Notes under the pieces: generated by a model
Seen by the model: only the letters and a program-made list of their open reading frames with translations
Told to the model about the DNA's origin: nothing
Databases searched by the model: none
Shown: positions 48,741-60,139 of the stretch, piece after piece
Position numbering within the stretch: the stretch's first letter is position 1
Layout: each line of letters begins with the position of its first letter
Origin: Carnegiea gigantea
Taxonomy: Eukaryota; Streptophyta; Magnoliopsida; Caryophyllales; Cactaceae
Assembly (NCBI GenBank): GCA_029747015.1
Contig: JAKOGI010001196.1
Location: 1-64,000, forward strand
DNA: 64,000 bases
Direction: 5' to 3'
Program-made: the position numbers and the translations under genes

Positions 48741-50117
48741 ATCAAAGAGAAAATTTGTATCTCCGCATAATTCTTAGTTTTGGAAGGATACAAAAATGAG
48801 TCCTAATAACCGCTAGTTGGCTAAAATGGAAGAATCTTATTCTTTTCTCGATCAATGTCAGAATGAAGGTTACAATCCCTATAATTATTTTGCACTCATA
48901 TGAGACAAAGTGACCATTCGTATTAAAAAGAAGATAATTTTCTATTCATGTTTGCTGTGCAATGACTATAAATAAAAGTCAAGGACAATAACTGAAATAT
49001 GTAGGAGTTTATCTTCCAAAATTGATATTAAGTCATGGAAAACTGAATTGCAGCATTACGGGGGATTTCACCAGAGTGTTTGAAGTTTATCCTTAAACAT
49101 TACAATGAATACTATATATGAAGGATACACAAGAAACATTATCTGGCAAGGAGCGTCCAACAACTTACCAATGGTATATATACACTCAAAATAACTTCAC
49201 AACTGCAAATTATCCAAAAAAAAAAAGGCACTATACATATTTTAGTTTAGTAAACTCTTACAAAATGTTAGTTGTAATTATGCAAAGACCATGACATATT
49301 ATGATTCTTAGAATTAAATATAATCAGAGATTAAAATAATAATTAATAAATTCGTTCAATATTGTGTAGGCAACTCGAGGTAGACGAAATATACCAGAAG
49401 TTCACAATTGAAATGTCTCTCTATAGGTAAATACAAATCAATACAAAAATATTATTGTATATTTTTTCACTAAATGTATAGGCATGTAAAAAATCATTAC
49501 GTGCATTTAACAACACATTGTTGATGACAAGTAGTTAGGAACAAATGAAAAATCAAAATCTAATTTAGTATAATATATGTTAATTTTACAAGTTAGTTTA
49601 ATCTGTGGATGGAAGTTGACGACTAATAGATAGCGAAGACGACAAATTGTATGTGTTATTGTACATTTCATATCAGAACTACTTTTCATGCATTATTACC
49701 ATATGATGCATTTTTAAAAAATAAAGTCCAAATTTAATAAAGACAACATTAAATTACTGAAAATACTATACTTTTCTGTTGCTTCTTTGCTCCCACCGTC
49801 AATATGGGTATTTCATAAAATCATTTTAAACTTAAAAAAATCACGCAGCATCAAACCACATAATATCTTAAAATAAAAAAAATAATAAAAAACTTCTTGA
49901 CTAACAACAGGATTAAAAAAGATAGACTGTACATAAAAAATTCAAGTACCTATAATTAAGGTGACTTCATATGAAATAAAGTCAAAAAAAAAAGTGCTAC
50001 CATCAAATCTATAGAACTCAGTGTAGTATAGCACCAACAACAAAATATACAACAGGATAATGAAACTTATCAATCAAGAAGTAATAGCCATTGTGCAATG
50101 CACGGGTAAAAAACTAG
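48740..50117 (+). mobile_element. Remnant of a second Helitron with 3' terminus
   Basis: Bases 48900-49140 translate in pieces to the end of a Helitron Pif1 helicase: CLLCNDYK and then MTINKSQGQ, a stop, YVGVYLPKLILSHGKL and VFEVYP. The 3' end shows TTGTGC-AAT-GCACGG at 50092-50106, a hairpin whose outer two pairs are G-T wobbles. Eight bases after the GGGT comes CTAG at 50114-50117, followed by host T. A hairpin close before CTRR is the diagnostic Helitron 3' end. The 5' end was not located. Confidence 0.65.
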
Positions 50118-51110
50118 TATATATATATATATATAAGTGAGTTCCAACGTTTCGGTCAAGACACATGTCATGTTAATACATTTATTAAGAATTTATTTAA
50201 AAATAAAAATTTAAACAATATGTGATTTAAAGTCATCATAATGAATAGTATCTTTACAACTATTTCAATTAACGAAAAAAAGAAATAAATTACAGAGTTA
50301 ATATTATTATTGCCAAAATTTTAAATTATAAGATTAGTTATAATATTTCTAAAAATATTTTAGCCAAAATTTTACAATAAATTGTGCGTACATGGATTTA
50401 AATGCTGGTACTGTCTCATATTCTTCACAACCAAATTCAACCCCTCATCATGTTATGTCAGACCCTTTTCCATTCCTCGTCCGCCAAATATCAGAATGCT
50501 CAATCATCACCAACACTGACACCGCCACTAGAATAAGTTTAACCAGCATTTCTTTAAGCTTTTGCATATATTTGTGCTACTACATTTAAGCATCTGCATC
50601 TGTCCAAGATTTTACAGTATAAAGAAATCTCCTTGTACATTAAAAAGACAGAAATGTGGTCCCAAGGTCTAAGGTATGAGCATAATTTGCAATACGCTAC
50701 TGTTTTTAGAAATGCATATGACACGAAGCTTCTTTTAAAAAAATCGCAAGGTTATTTTGTGTTAAACATCACCCTCAGATGGTTGATGGTGCATATAGTT
50801 CATGAAAGAAGGTTCACATTCCTTTACGTGACTTGCAGTTTAAAGAGCTTAACATAAATATTATTTGGATTTTAAACTTTTGTTAATTTGCATGCTTTTA
50901 TATTATTGTTGGGTATATGATCAACAAGATGACAAAATTTTATCAGTTTTACAAAAACACTACTAGTGGAAAGAGTACTATGGCAGAATAGTAAGGGATT
51001 GCTTTGAAGTGAGTGGGAAGGGAACGACAATTTATGAGAGGTCTAGAACGATCATGCCAATAGGGCATATTGGATTCAGTAGAAAATTTGGAAAGAGTTG
51101 TGGGAATATT
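50118..51110. other. Short TA tract and unassigned DNA
   Basis: A (TA)n tract directly follows the Helitron end. Short open frames at 50392-50589 and 50633-50857 have no recognisable domain. The interval may include the 5' part of the transposase-like gene described next, but nothing firm can be said. Confidence 0.4.
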
Positions 51111-51864
51111 GGCATTTAGTTGAGTTTAAGAAGAAGAGTGCAAAAGCCAAGACTAGTTGTGAATCAATGTCTGGTGTTGGATGTTCAGTGCATATCGATG
51201 GCTCTATGCCAAGCAATGTATATAGGTAGAAAAAGTGAGTTTCCAGTGACTTATTGTGGTATGCTTCTAATTGTATCTTTTCAATGTAGATTGACTGTGA
51301 CTATATTATTTTTCCTTGTAAGCTACTCGAGTGAATCTAAAATATTGATTTTAATGCATTTGCTGATGTTGCATTTGATCAAGTGTGTTGATTTTGCCGC
51401 CAGTTAAAAATATGTGTTTCATGTGGTGTTTCTTTATTCTGCTGGTAAAAGGCATTGCTTGTTGTTGCTTCATTCAACATTAGTCAAGTGTAGTAACTGG
51501 TTTGATATTTGGAATTTTTCTTCAAAATTCACACCTACATATGGATAGAAGTAATGCTAGAGCACCTTCTTAGATAGGCACAAGTAAAAGGTGTTAAGTT
51601 CTTTACTAGGTTCGGACTTTAACTATTTATGGTCACTACTTTATTTTCTTAATTGTTACTAAACGAATGGTGGTGATTTATCATATTCATGCTACGAAGT
51701 CTTGAAGTGAGGTATAAAATCCTAGTAAATATGTTGATAATTTACAATAAGGATGCAATGAGTTCTAGAGGTTGTTATTATTTTCTAATGTGTGAGGAAT
51801 TATACAAGTTAAAATGGAGTTATTTCTCTTGTTAACGAAGTTTACTTGTCCATGCAATATCAAA

Positions 51865-52677
51865 TGTTGACTTTCTCTTTATCTCTTAATATGATATTGT
51901 TATGTTGGTTTTGATGAAAGACAAAAAGGAAGCTTAAATATTGATATTGTTTATTGTTTTAAATTTGATTTTATCTAAATATGGCTACAATATCTTTTCC
52001 TAATCTTTTGGTTGGCCTAAGTGAGTAAACAAACAGTTTTGGAAAGATAATCCGCAGAAAATCAGGAATGCAACCGTTGGAAGAGATCAAATTAGCCGTT
52101 GCAATTTCTCTACTGAAAATCAGCCGGTTCAAGGCCTTGAAGACATTGATCGGTGGCTTGAAAATCAATATGATGATCAACTTCCTATTTTTGAGTGTAA
52201 CGGCTAGTTCAACTCATGGAGCCTATAAAAGGGAGACATTTGAAGCTAGAAGCAGAACAACACAGAGAGCTAGCACTCAATTGGCATACTACTTCCTCAA
52301 GCATACATTGGCATTCATTAAGCTTAAATTTGCTTTCCTTTACATTTGAGTTGTATTATTCATTTTGTACTTGGGTAGAATTAGAGTTAAAGGGTCAACT
52401 CTACCAAGCTTAGTTGAAGGGTTCAACTTCTGACTTGGAACTTAGAGTAGGTGTACTTTAGAGTTGTGTATTCAATCCTCCTAATAAAAGTTCAGGTTAA
52501 TCCTAGAGTTAGGGAACTTTAGGCGGGGATTAAGCCTGTTGAGGCCCAACCTCGTTAAAAATTTGCTTGTGTTTTATCCACGCTTATTTTTCCGTATTTC
52601 ATTTTCATTAATTTGCGATTTTGATCATCACCCTATTCACCCCCCTCTATGGTGATTTAGTAGCTTTTGCACTATCA
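51865..52677 (+). repeat. Copia-like 5' LTR
   Basis: Begins TGTTGACTTTCTC and ends TTGCACTATCA, with TG/CA borders. It is collinear with the 3' LTR along its length. A TATA-like CCTATAAAAGGGAGA at about 52219-52233 is conserved in both copies and is a good candidate promoter. Apparent coding frames in the LTR occur in both copies because they are repeats, not genes. Confidence 0.93.
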
Positions 52678-52679
52678 AT

Positions 52680-52691
52680 TGGTATCAGGCC
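52680..52691 (+). other. Copia primer-binding site
   Basis: TGGTATCAGGCC lies two bases after the 5' LTR. It matches the initiator tRNA-Met primer-binding site TGGTATCAGAGC with one base missing near the end. Confidence 0.75.
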
Positions 52692-52728
52692 AAACCCATT
52701 GCATTTTAACTTTACCGTCAAGTGGGCA

Positions 52729-53838
52729 ATGACCATGGCCGCTAGGGGAGAAGGCTATTATGATCAAGGTCGCTCTACTGTTAGACCATCTTTATTTATA
52801 GGTACTAACTTTTCATATTGGAAAATTTTGATGTAGATGTTTATCGAAACTGAGGATTATGAATTATGGAACATCGTGACAAAAGGACCATACATTCTAC
52901 AAATCACAATTGATGGAAAGACTGTTGTAAAAATCGAAGATCAATACACCCAAGAAGACTTTGCAAGGCTATCAAAAAACTGTAAGGCTATGCACATATT
53001 ATATTGTGGATTAGATGCTAATGAGTACAATTGTATTTGTGCATGTGAATCAGCTAAGGAAATATGGGACAAGCTGATGGTGACATATGAAGGGACAAGT
53101 CAAGTAACAGAGACTAAAATCAATATGTTCGTTCACCAATACGAGCTATTCAAAATGCAATCCGATGAAGCGATCAAGGAAATGTTCACAAGGTTCACTG
53201 ACATAACCAACAATCTCAAGTCCCTTGGCAAAACCTACACGAATGAGGAGATGGTTAGGAAAATACTTCGGTGTCTTCCTAAAAATAAGTGAGGCCCCAA
53301 GGTCACTGTAATTGAGGAAGCCCAAAATCTCAAGACACTAGCCTTGGATGATTTGCTAGGAAAACTCCTTACGCACGAAATTCATCTTAAAGAAGATGAA
53401 GAGGAAAAAGAAACTCAATTCAAGAAAGGAGAAGTATTCAAAACTGGAAGTGAAGACACCATTTCCTTGGAAGAAGAGTCAAGTGAAGAAGACGAAGATA
53501 CTATGGCAACGATTGCTAAAGGATTGAAGAAAATGTTCAAATCAGAGAAATTTGATCCCAAGAAGTTCTACAAAAAGGGATCATCATCAAGCAAAAATGA
53601 GAAGTTCTCAAAAGGTATGAAATTTCTAAACAACAAAAATGATTCCAACTTGGGTCCTTATTTTGGTTGTGGTTTGTCAGGACAAATTGTAAAAGATTAT
53701 CCAGTCTTGCAAATGAAAGCTGAAAAACATAAGCATAAAGCCGAGAAGGAATTCAGGAAAGCCATGATTACCGCATGGAGTGATAGTGACAAAGAAGAAG
53801 AAGTGGCAAACCTATGCCTTATGGCGAATGACGTTTAA
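52729..53838 (+). pseudogene. Copia-like gag (UBN2 type) with two in-frame stops
   Basis: One frame of 370 codons runs from the ATG at 52729 to the stop at 53836-53838, broken only by TAG at 52834-52836 and TGA at 53290-53292. The N-terminal part reads RPSLFIGTNFSYWKILM (DUF4219) and the central part is a UBN2 gag (AKEIWDKLMVTYEGTSQV, ESAK, NNLKSLGKTYTNEEMVRKIL). The zinc knuckle region, YFGCGLSGQIVKDY, has lost three of its four ligands (Cys to Tyr, His to Gln, Cys to Tyr). A second knuckle-like CNYCLKNGHIH occurs near 54268-54300 before a stop. The gag is nonfunctional as written. Confidence 0.82.
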
Positions 53839-55423
53839 GAAACCAAACTCGAAAACTTGGATGAGGTAGACTATTCTGATCTTCTTAAATATTCAAGGGA
53901 TGAATTAGCCCAAGCATAATCAGATGCATTCAGTGTGAACAAGAATATTTGTCCATAATAAAAACCTTCAAGAAGATCATTCATAATTTGCTCTCTGACA
54001 AAGAAGTGTTACAGAGAGAAAATGATGATCTTCATCTAAAGATTGAACATCTTGAAAAAGAAAAGCAGGAAGTTCAATCCAAATGTGTAACCTTTGAAAA
54101 ATTAGCTTTGAAATTCACCAAAGGCTAGGACAATTTGGACAAATTACTTGATTCACAAAAGATGTCCTTTAACAAAGAAGGCATTGGCTACAATGCCTTA
54201 AACAAGAAGAAAGCATACAAAAACTTCTTTATTAAAGAGACATCCAAAAACAAATCGCACATCACATGCAATTATTGCTTGAAAAACGGACACATTCACT
54301 AAGAAAGACAAACAACAAAATAATTTAAGTTTGGGTACCAAAAAGAACAAGACCAAAAAACATGATCAAAAACAACGTTGGACTCAAACTCGGTGCCGTG
54401 GCTAGAAAGATTTGATTTATTGTCTTGACTAAAGGGGGATGATTAAATTATATTGTTGCATAAATTAAAAGGGAGCCGTTTCTAAGTACTAACTATATTC
54501 ATGAGCTTTTACAGAACAAGCCAATGAAATATTCATGACTGTTAAGAAATTTAAGGCCTTTAAATTTCAGTCCAAGGCCTTGGACTGCAGGTAGAAGCTA
54601 GACATCTTGAACATAACCAAATCAAGGACTTGAACTTCACTTTCAAGGCCTTGACTATGAGTCATTGATGCAAATAAATCAAATGGTTCAAACCCAATGG
54701 AAGGCAATCAGATATATTTCCTTCTAATTTGGGCGCGTGAATCTTTTTTTAAATCTGTCTCAATTTTTGTTATTTTATATTAACCAAAGAAAAAAAAAGG
54801 AGGGCTTGATATTTCCCAACTTCATTTCCAAATTTTTAACTGCTTTGTTTTTTTGCCTGGGAAAGTATTTTGAAAAACAAACCCTTAAGTCAAGCAATTT
54901 TTTTTTTTTTAACTTACTACGCGTGCCACTGCCTAACTGATTTACTTCCTACTTGAGAAATTTTGATTTTCAAAATTTTGAATTTGCTCAATTATCTTTA
55001 GAAGATAAGCATGATTAATAACCATCATACTTTACGTTTTCATGGCATGTGACATATTATTATGCTTGCTTAATATTTTGAACATCAAATGGTTTTATTA
55101 ATGCCCTTATGTGCATATATGTGCTTTTCATGAGATTATTAAGTTAATATATGCAGGCATATGTGATTAACTTTAATATTAGTATTGCCTCTATATGCAT
55201 TTTTTTTATATATACATAAATGCCATAGATTAAGGGCAAGTATCTTTATATATCATTGATTTGTTAAGGGGGTGCTATTTGTGTTCGCCATAATTTTTAC
55301 ATGCTCTAATTTTTCTTTGTCTTCTCATACTACCTTTTTGATGAAATACAAAAAGGGGGAGAAAGATTATGGTAAGCTAATTTGGTTATTTGATGAATTC
55401 ATGCATTAGTTTTGTCTTTTATC
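53839..55423 (+). other. Copia internal noncoding region (pol absent)
   Basis: About 1.6 kb between gag and the polypurine tract holds a degraded gag tail (to about 54420) and AT-rich DNA. None of the integrase, reverse transcriptase or RNase H motifs is visible in any frame. Confidence 0.75.
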
Positions 55424-55437
55424 AAAAAGGGGGAGAT
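55424..55437 (+). other. Copia polypurine tract
   Basis: AAAAAGGGGGAGAT ends directly at the 3' LTR start. This is the primer site for plus-strand synthesis. A similar AAAAAGGGGGAGAAA occurs upstream near 55351-55365, as in SIRE-type elements with repeated tracts. Confidence 0.85.
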
Positions 55438-56249
55438 TGTTGACTTTCTCTTGATCTCTTAATATGATATTGTTATATTTGTTTTGATGAAAGACAAAAA
55501 GGAAGTTTAGATATTAATATTGTTTATTGTTTTAAATTTGATTTTATCTAAATATGGCTACAATATCTTGTCCTAATCTTTTGGTTGGCCTAAGTGAGTA
55601 AACAAACAGTTTTGGAAAGATAATCTGCAGAAAATCAGGAATGCAACCGTTGGAAGAGCTCAAATTAGCCGTTGCAATTTCTCTACTAAAAATTAGCCGG
55701 TTTAAGGCCTTGAAGACATTGATCAGTGGCTTGAAAATCAATATGATGATCAACTTCCTATTTTTGAGTGTAACGACTAGTTCAACTCATGGAGCCTATA
55801 AAAGGGAGACATTTGAAGCTGGAAGCAGAACAACACAGAGAGCTAGCACTCAATTGGCATACTACTTCCTCAAGCATACATTGGCATTCATTAAGCTTAA
55901 ATTTACCTTCCTTTACATTTGAGTTGTATTGTTCATTTTATACTTGGGTAGGATTATAGAGTTGAAGGGTCAACTCTACCAAGCCTAGTTAAAGGGTTCT
56001 TGTGACTTGGAACTTAGAGTAGGTGTACTCTAAAGTTGTGTATTCAATCCTCCTAATAAAAGTTCGGGTTAATCCTAGGGTTAGGGAACTCTAGGCAGGG
56101 ATTAAGCTTGTTGAGGCCCAACCTCATTAAAAATTCGCTTGTATTTTGTCTACGCTTATTTTTTCACATTTCATTTTCATTAATTTGCGATTTTGTTCAT
56201 CACCCTATTCACCCCCCTTTAGGATGATTTAGTAGCTTTTGCACTATCA
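55438..56249 (+). repeat. Copia-like 3' LTR
   Basis: Starts TGTTGACTTTCTC directly after the polypurine tract and ends TTGCACTATCA, followed by the TCAAA target duplication. It matches the 5' LTR with about 5% differences by eye, including a small deletion near 56000. It retains the same TATA-like and AATAAAA (about 56057) sequences. Confidence 0.93.
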
Positions 56250-56960
56250 TCAAAGACAATTGAGAATGGTGTTGAGTCTTCTATTGATGTTATTTCTTTG
56301 ACTCCACCAAACACAGGGCAATAAATAGGTGGATGACAGAGCTGCGAAGGCGGCTAATAGAGTCAATGCTAATTCGCATGTTAAATCATATTTTATTATT
56401 ATTATTGGTATTTGCTTGTATTATGAATTTACAAATTGTCTTATACTTCAATTTTAAGAGAAACTGCCAGAAGTAAGTAAGATGTCAATTGATGGGTCTA
56501 ATTCCCAAGCTGCCTCTTATAAGGCAACACACAAGGTGCAGATGAAGATTTAAACTAATGCAAGTGGCCCCCAAAAAGAAGAGGCCAAGTTTATGGCTTT
56601 AGACCTGAAAGTAGTCTATGTATTCACTCAAGCCAACCATCTGTTAAAAGTTGATCCAAGGTTCTACTTATGGTAAATGTCATTACACAACTTGAGAGCA
56701 AAGAAATCTTTGGAGCTTGTGGAAGCAAAAAGGAGAGACGACCGAATTGGAAGGATGAAAAACTAAACTAGGAAAGAGTTCGAAGGAAGAAGAGCAGATG
56801 CTGTGATGGTAAACATGGCGGAACATGTCCAAGCACAAATGAATCAATGGTACTTTCTTATGAAAATTTTGAACCCCAATGTCTTTACACCCAATATTAA
56901 ATTGCCATGTGGAGTGAGTGACATGAAAAGGATGATGACATGATGGGCATACACAATCGA

Positions 56961-58326
56961 ATTTTTCCCATGAAATTAAAAAAACAGTTAATTGAGTTGC
57001 AATTACACCTAATATTGTAGTGAGAAATTTTACCACTGACTCATTCAATGGATACACAATATATATATTTTTTTTTCAATAAAGTTGAAAAAGTAGTAGG
57101 AAAAATCATTTTTCACTTCACGTGGAAGATGGTGGAAAAATTTCTCACTGATTCATTTAATAGATAAATAGTGAGAAATTGCCTAGGGCATTAGTGAAAT
57201 AGTGTGAAAATGACTTTCTACCCTTACTGTTTATCACTGCCTTTTCGATGTGAAAACAATGAAATATTATTTTTTTCATTATTTTTCCATTATCTTTGAT
57301 TGATTTTAAAGTTGGACATCAATGAATTTTTGGTAATATGTAACTCTATGTTTCTTCTAAAAATATCTATAATGTTTTGACTTGACATGTTAGGTGGCTA
57401 GATGGTTTACAAGTAATGACTTTGCCTCTAGAGTGTTGTTTTCGCTCTCATAACGGCTAATATAACTACCATTATTTTTCTAATTTTGCACTTCAAAAGG
57501 AAAAAACATTTGCTATTAACGGACTTATCCAATCACCTAAAAGTTATTCTTTGTTCCCTAAATATTCCAAACCAGGCATAGACTGCAACCAATGTAATGA
57601 ATCAGTCTAGGCACTCCACGCCTACTAAGATGTGAAGTCCAATGATTGTATCTATTACTGGTTAGCTCAAAAGTGGAAGATCATATTATTTTATGTACTT
57701 TTCTAGATAATACAATGGGAGACACAAAAGATGAGGTTGACAACAAAGAAAGGTAGATTTTTGACAAGTATTCTTAATGACTTTACTAATCGAGTTAGAA
57801 GCTTTTTAAAATTGTATGTATCTCATGAATTGCTGGTGTGGTAAAACATTTACTTACAAACATGAACAAATACATGGAGGATTCAAAATGGGTAACATAA
57901 TTAATCCAATGCAAGTATAGTGGGTTTCAAATCCTTAACTTTTTACATGGAAAAGGTGAGTCATTTGCAACATGTAGTAGAGTATTTCATCAAAACAACG
58001 TTAAAGCTACTTCCAAATAAAAGAATTAAAAATGAAAAAGGATTATTTAAAAGAAGAAAAGGGATAGGAACAATAAAATATTAATGCTCTTTCTATATGC
58101 AACATTCGAAGCACCCAAAACAAAACAAAAAGAGACACTGAGAGAGAGAGGCTCTCGCAATTGAGTCAACTAAATAAGGAGCGCCCCCGCCCAAATGAAA
58201 GGTTCAGAGAAAGGTATTAAAGTTGGTGTACACAGTATTTAAACTAAGGTTTTTGATACTAGTTTCAAAGATTTTTCTGGCTAAATTGACCGACTTTCAC
58301 TTTCTAACAATTATAGATACTTACAA
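56961..58326. other. AT-rich intergenic DNA
   Basis: No gene or element boundary is recognised. The frame on the minus strand at 57057-56683 has no known domain and overlaps the transposase-like segment in antisense, so it is not called. A short AG microsatellite occurs at 58139-58150. Confidence 0.5.
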
Positions 58327-58341
58327 TATCTATGTTAATTG

Positions 58342-58579
58342 TTGAAGTTGTGTGTGGCAGGTTAGCCACACAATACACTTTCCGCCCCTCCACCCGAGTT
58401 CGAGCATGGGGCCACAACTTTGGCTTTGTACCTTGCGAGTTGTGTGTGGGCGGACGGTGGTCCTGGGCCTTGGTCTGAGCTTTGACATCCCCTTACCCTT
58501 GGTCCATGCAAGGCTCACTACGTACTCCTGTGATAGGGACCCAGTGGGTTGGGCCGACTTCCCCATCCCCTAAAAAAAT
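58342..58579 (+). mobile_element. tRNA-type SINE with 15-bp TSD
   Basis: The 238-bp body is flanked by identical TATCTATGTTAATTG copies at 58327-58341 and 58580-58594. A pol III B-box-like AGTTCGAGCAT lies at 58397-58407, and a weak A-box region about 35 bases earlier contains GGCAGGTTAGCC. The body is much more GC-rich than its surroundings and ends CCCCTAAAAAAAT, a short A tail. Long TSDs of variable length are made by LINE-encoded machinery. Frames across the body on both strands are not genes. Confidence 0.85.
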
Positions 58580-58594
58580 TATCTATGTTAATTG

Positions 58595-59980
58595 AAAATG
58601 TCACAATTGGTAAAAGAAAACGAAAGTTTGACTGGACCACATATGTATGAAACCATGACGACATAGGCATGTTTGTTTTAGAGTATAAGAGCATCCATAG
58701 TAAGAACATACATTCAATTCCAAGCATAAGTAGTCGGTCCAAATACTATCCTCTTATTGTGTACTCCTATTTTTGGGATGAAAAACCCAAGATTTGGGTT
58801 CAAATATACACAAGACTATTAACAAAAGTGGACTCTGCGATTCAACCATTTGTATGAGCAGCCAATAAAAGTACGTTCACATGTAGTCTCAAAAACTTCC
58901 CTCCTTATTAGGGGATTAAGTACTTTTTGCAAAGTTATAAATATCGTACCAGTTATTGTAGCGTTTTTTCACTGGAACAAGACATACTGAATTTATGTGT
59001 TCTTGTATTGGGCTCGCTAATTTCAATTTCAAGAAATTTGCAAAACTAAAGTACAAAAAACTTGAAAAATTTTAGTTTACCGAGCGATATTTGATCGAAA
59101 ATAGCGGTGCCGCTCTATAGTTAATGGTACAGAGCAGTATTGACTGGTACAATATCAAACAATAGTTTGTACCATTTCTTGACCGGTACGGTACGCTTCG
59201 GTCAATATTGGGCGGTATGGTACGGTATTTATAGTACTACTTTTTGGAATACCAATTGAAGTTTAATTTTTTAATTATAAATTTAATGATGTGGAGCAAA
59301 TAGTAATATGATGTGTTGTTATTAATTATGCATGCTCTAATTATTTGGATATTATATCATCAAAGTTCAAAACGTTTAGGATTTTTCTTAATGTTGAATT
59401 CTTAGTTTCAATCGCCCCAAAGTTTCGGATATTAAATTCCGGAAACGTCATTTTTAAGTCATATTGGTCTTCTACAGTTACATATTTTCCCAACCTCAAC
59501 TACAGTTGCACCTTAAATCTACAAGTTAAGAAGCTCATCCCTCAAAGTGGATTGGCCTTTAATGCAAGCCTTTAATGCAAAGAGGCAGTCATGAGAATCA
59601 CCACTTCTACAAATTAAAAGGGCATTGCTCCTAGTTGGAGGAAAAGGAGGAAATTATAGAGTGCCTCCATTGACTACACTCTTCTTTTCCCTCAGTTCAT
59701 TGGTGTACCTTACGAGATACAGATAGCGACAACATGCTTTACAATTAGGGCAAGAAAAAGCCCAAAAAACAGTGTCAGTACGGCGAACACAGAAAGTTAC
59801 CTGGCGGGCCTTCGTCCTCTCTACTCTAGTAAACCCCTCCTAAACCCACCGGAAAATGAAACGTTGCTCACTTTCTCACGCTCTCTCTGACACTATTATT
59901 CTCTCTTCCACCCTCCTTCCCCACCTACCTGAACCTGCTCACCCGTACCACTCACGCAACGCGACATTACCAATCCAAAC
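58595..59980. other. Intergenic DNA and AP2 upstream region
   Basis: Bases 59090-59235 contain many GGTACGGTA/GGTACAATA variants in both orientations, probably a degraded repeat without clear ends. From about 59800 the DNA becomes C/T-rich (CTCTCTCTGAC, CTCTCTTCC near 59880-59910), typical of a plant 5' leader, so transcription of the AP2 gene likely starts around 59700-59900. No TATA box was fixed. Confidence 0.4.
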
Positions 59981-60091
59981 ATGTACTGTCCCTCTCCCAG
60001 CCCCGCCAAAATGAAGAATAACAGTAGTTGCATAAATCAAACTACCACTGCTATGTCTGTTGCAATCTCCTCTTCAATTTGTATGATTTAA
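59981..60091 (+). promoter_or_regulatory. Possible upstream ORF (36 codons) before the AP2 start
   Basis: ATG at 59981, with a second in-frame ATG at 60011, opens a 36-codon frame that stops at 60089-60091, 48 bases before the AP2 ATG at 60140. If the mature leader includes it, the frame could reduce translation of the main ORF. The encoded peptide has no recognised motif. The leader is not experimentally defined here, and TTGCAG just before 60138 could be a splice acceptor removing it. Confidence 0.4.
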
Positions 60092-60139
60092 GCTTTTGAG
60101 AGGAAAGGCAAGCTGGGCATTGCGATTTGTATTGCAGCA

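Larger units (their letters stand above)
51865..56249 (+). mobile_element. Ty1/copia-like LTR element without pol, 5-bp TSD
   Basis: LTRs of 813 and 812 bp bound a 4385-bp element. A perfect 5-bp duplication TCAAA lies at 51860-51864 and 56250-56254. The internal part has a primer-binding site, a UBN2-type gag and a polypurine tract, but no protease, integrase, RT or RNase H. By hand I count about 40 substitutions plus small indels between the LTRs (about 5%), mostly transitions. The gag style and multiple AAAAAGGGGGAGA motifs near the 3' end suggest the SIRE/Maximus group. It is a large non-autonomous derivative. Confidence 0.92.
51121..56960 (+). pseudogene. Possible plant En/Spm-type transposase gene, split by a copia element
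   Basis: Bases 51121-51225 read FKKKSAKAKTSC, ESMSGVGCSVHIDGSMP and NVYR, which resembles the core of plant transposase family PF03004 (AKANR...HTGGS...). Beyond the copia element, 56328-56380 reads VDDRAAKAANRVNANS, and after an intron-like gap 56459 onward reads EKLPEVSKMSIDGSNSQAAS. Then come FMALDLKVVYVFTQANHLLK and a charged coiled-coil-like stretch to about 56940. The pieces are in the expected order. This is recognition from short motifs only; the protein is interrupted by stops and a 4.4-kb insertion. Confidence 0.35.

Noticed and set aside
36587..50117. A Helitron running from a TC-TATTATATTAAA-like 5' end at 36587 to the CTAG end at 50117, with A and T flanks.
   Set aside because: The CACTA terminus at 39143 and the gypsy body lie between, and the CACTA extends below 36587, so a simple Helitron with these ends would cut through another element. 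The AT-rich 5' match is easily chance.
52068..52349. A 93-codon frame repeated at 55641-55922.
   Set aside because: Both lie at equivalent positions of the two LTRs; repetition reflects the LTR, not a conserved protein.
56683..57057. A 124-codon minus-strand frame rich in Cys and His.
   Set aside because: No recognisable motif. The plus strand here reads as a charged segment in order with the transposase-like pieces, which fits better.
58330..58573. Open frames on both strands over 58.3-58.6 kb.
   Set aside because: They coincide with the GC-rich SINE body and have no domain.
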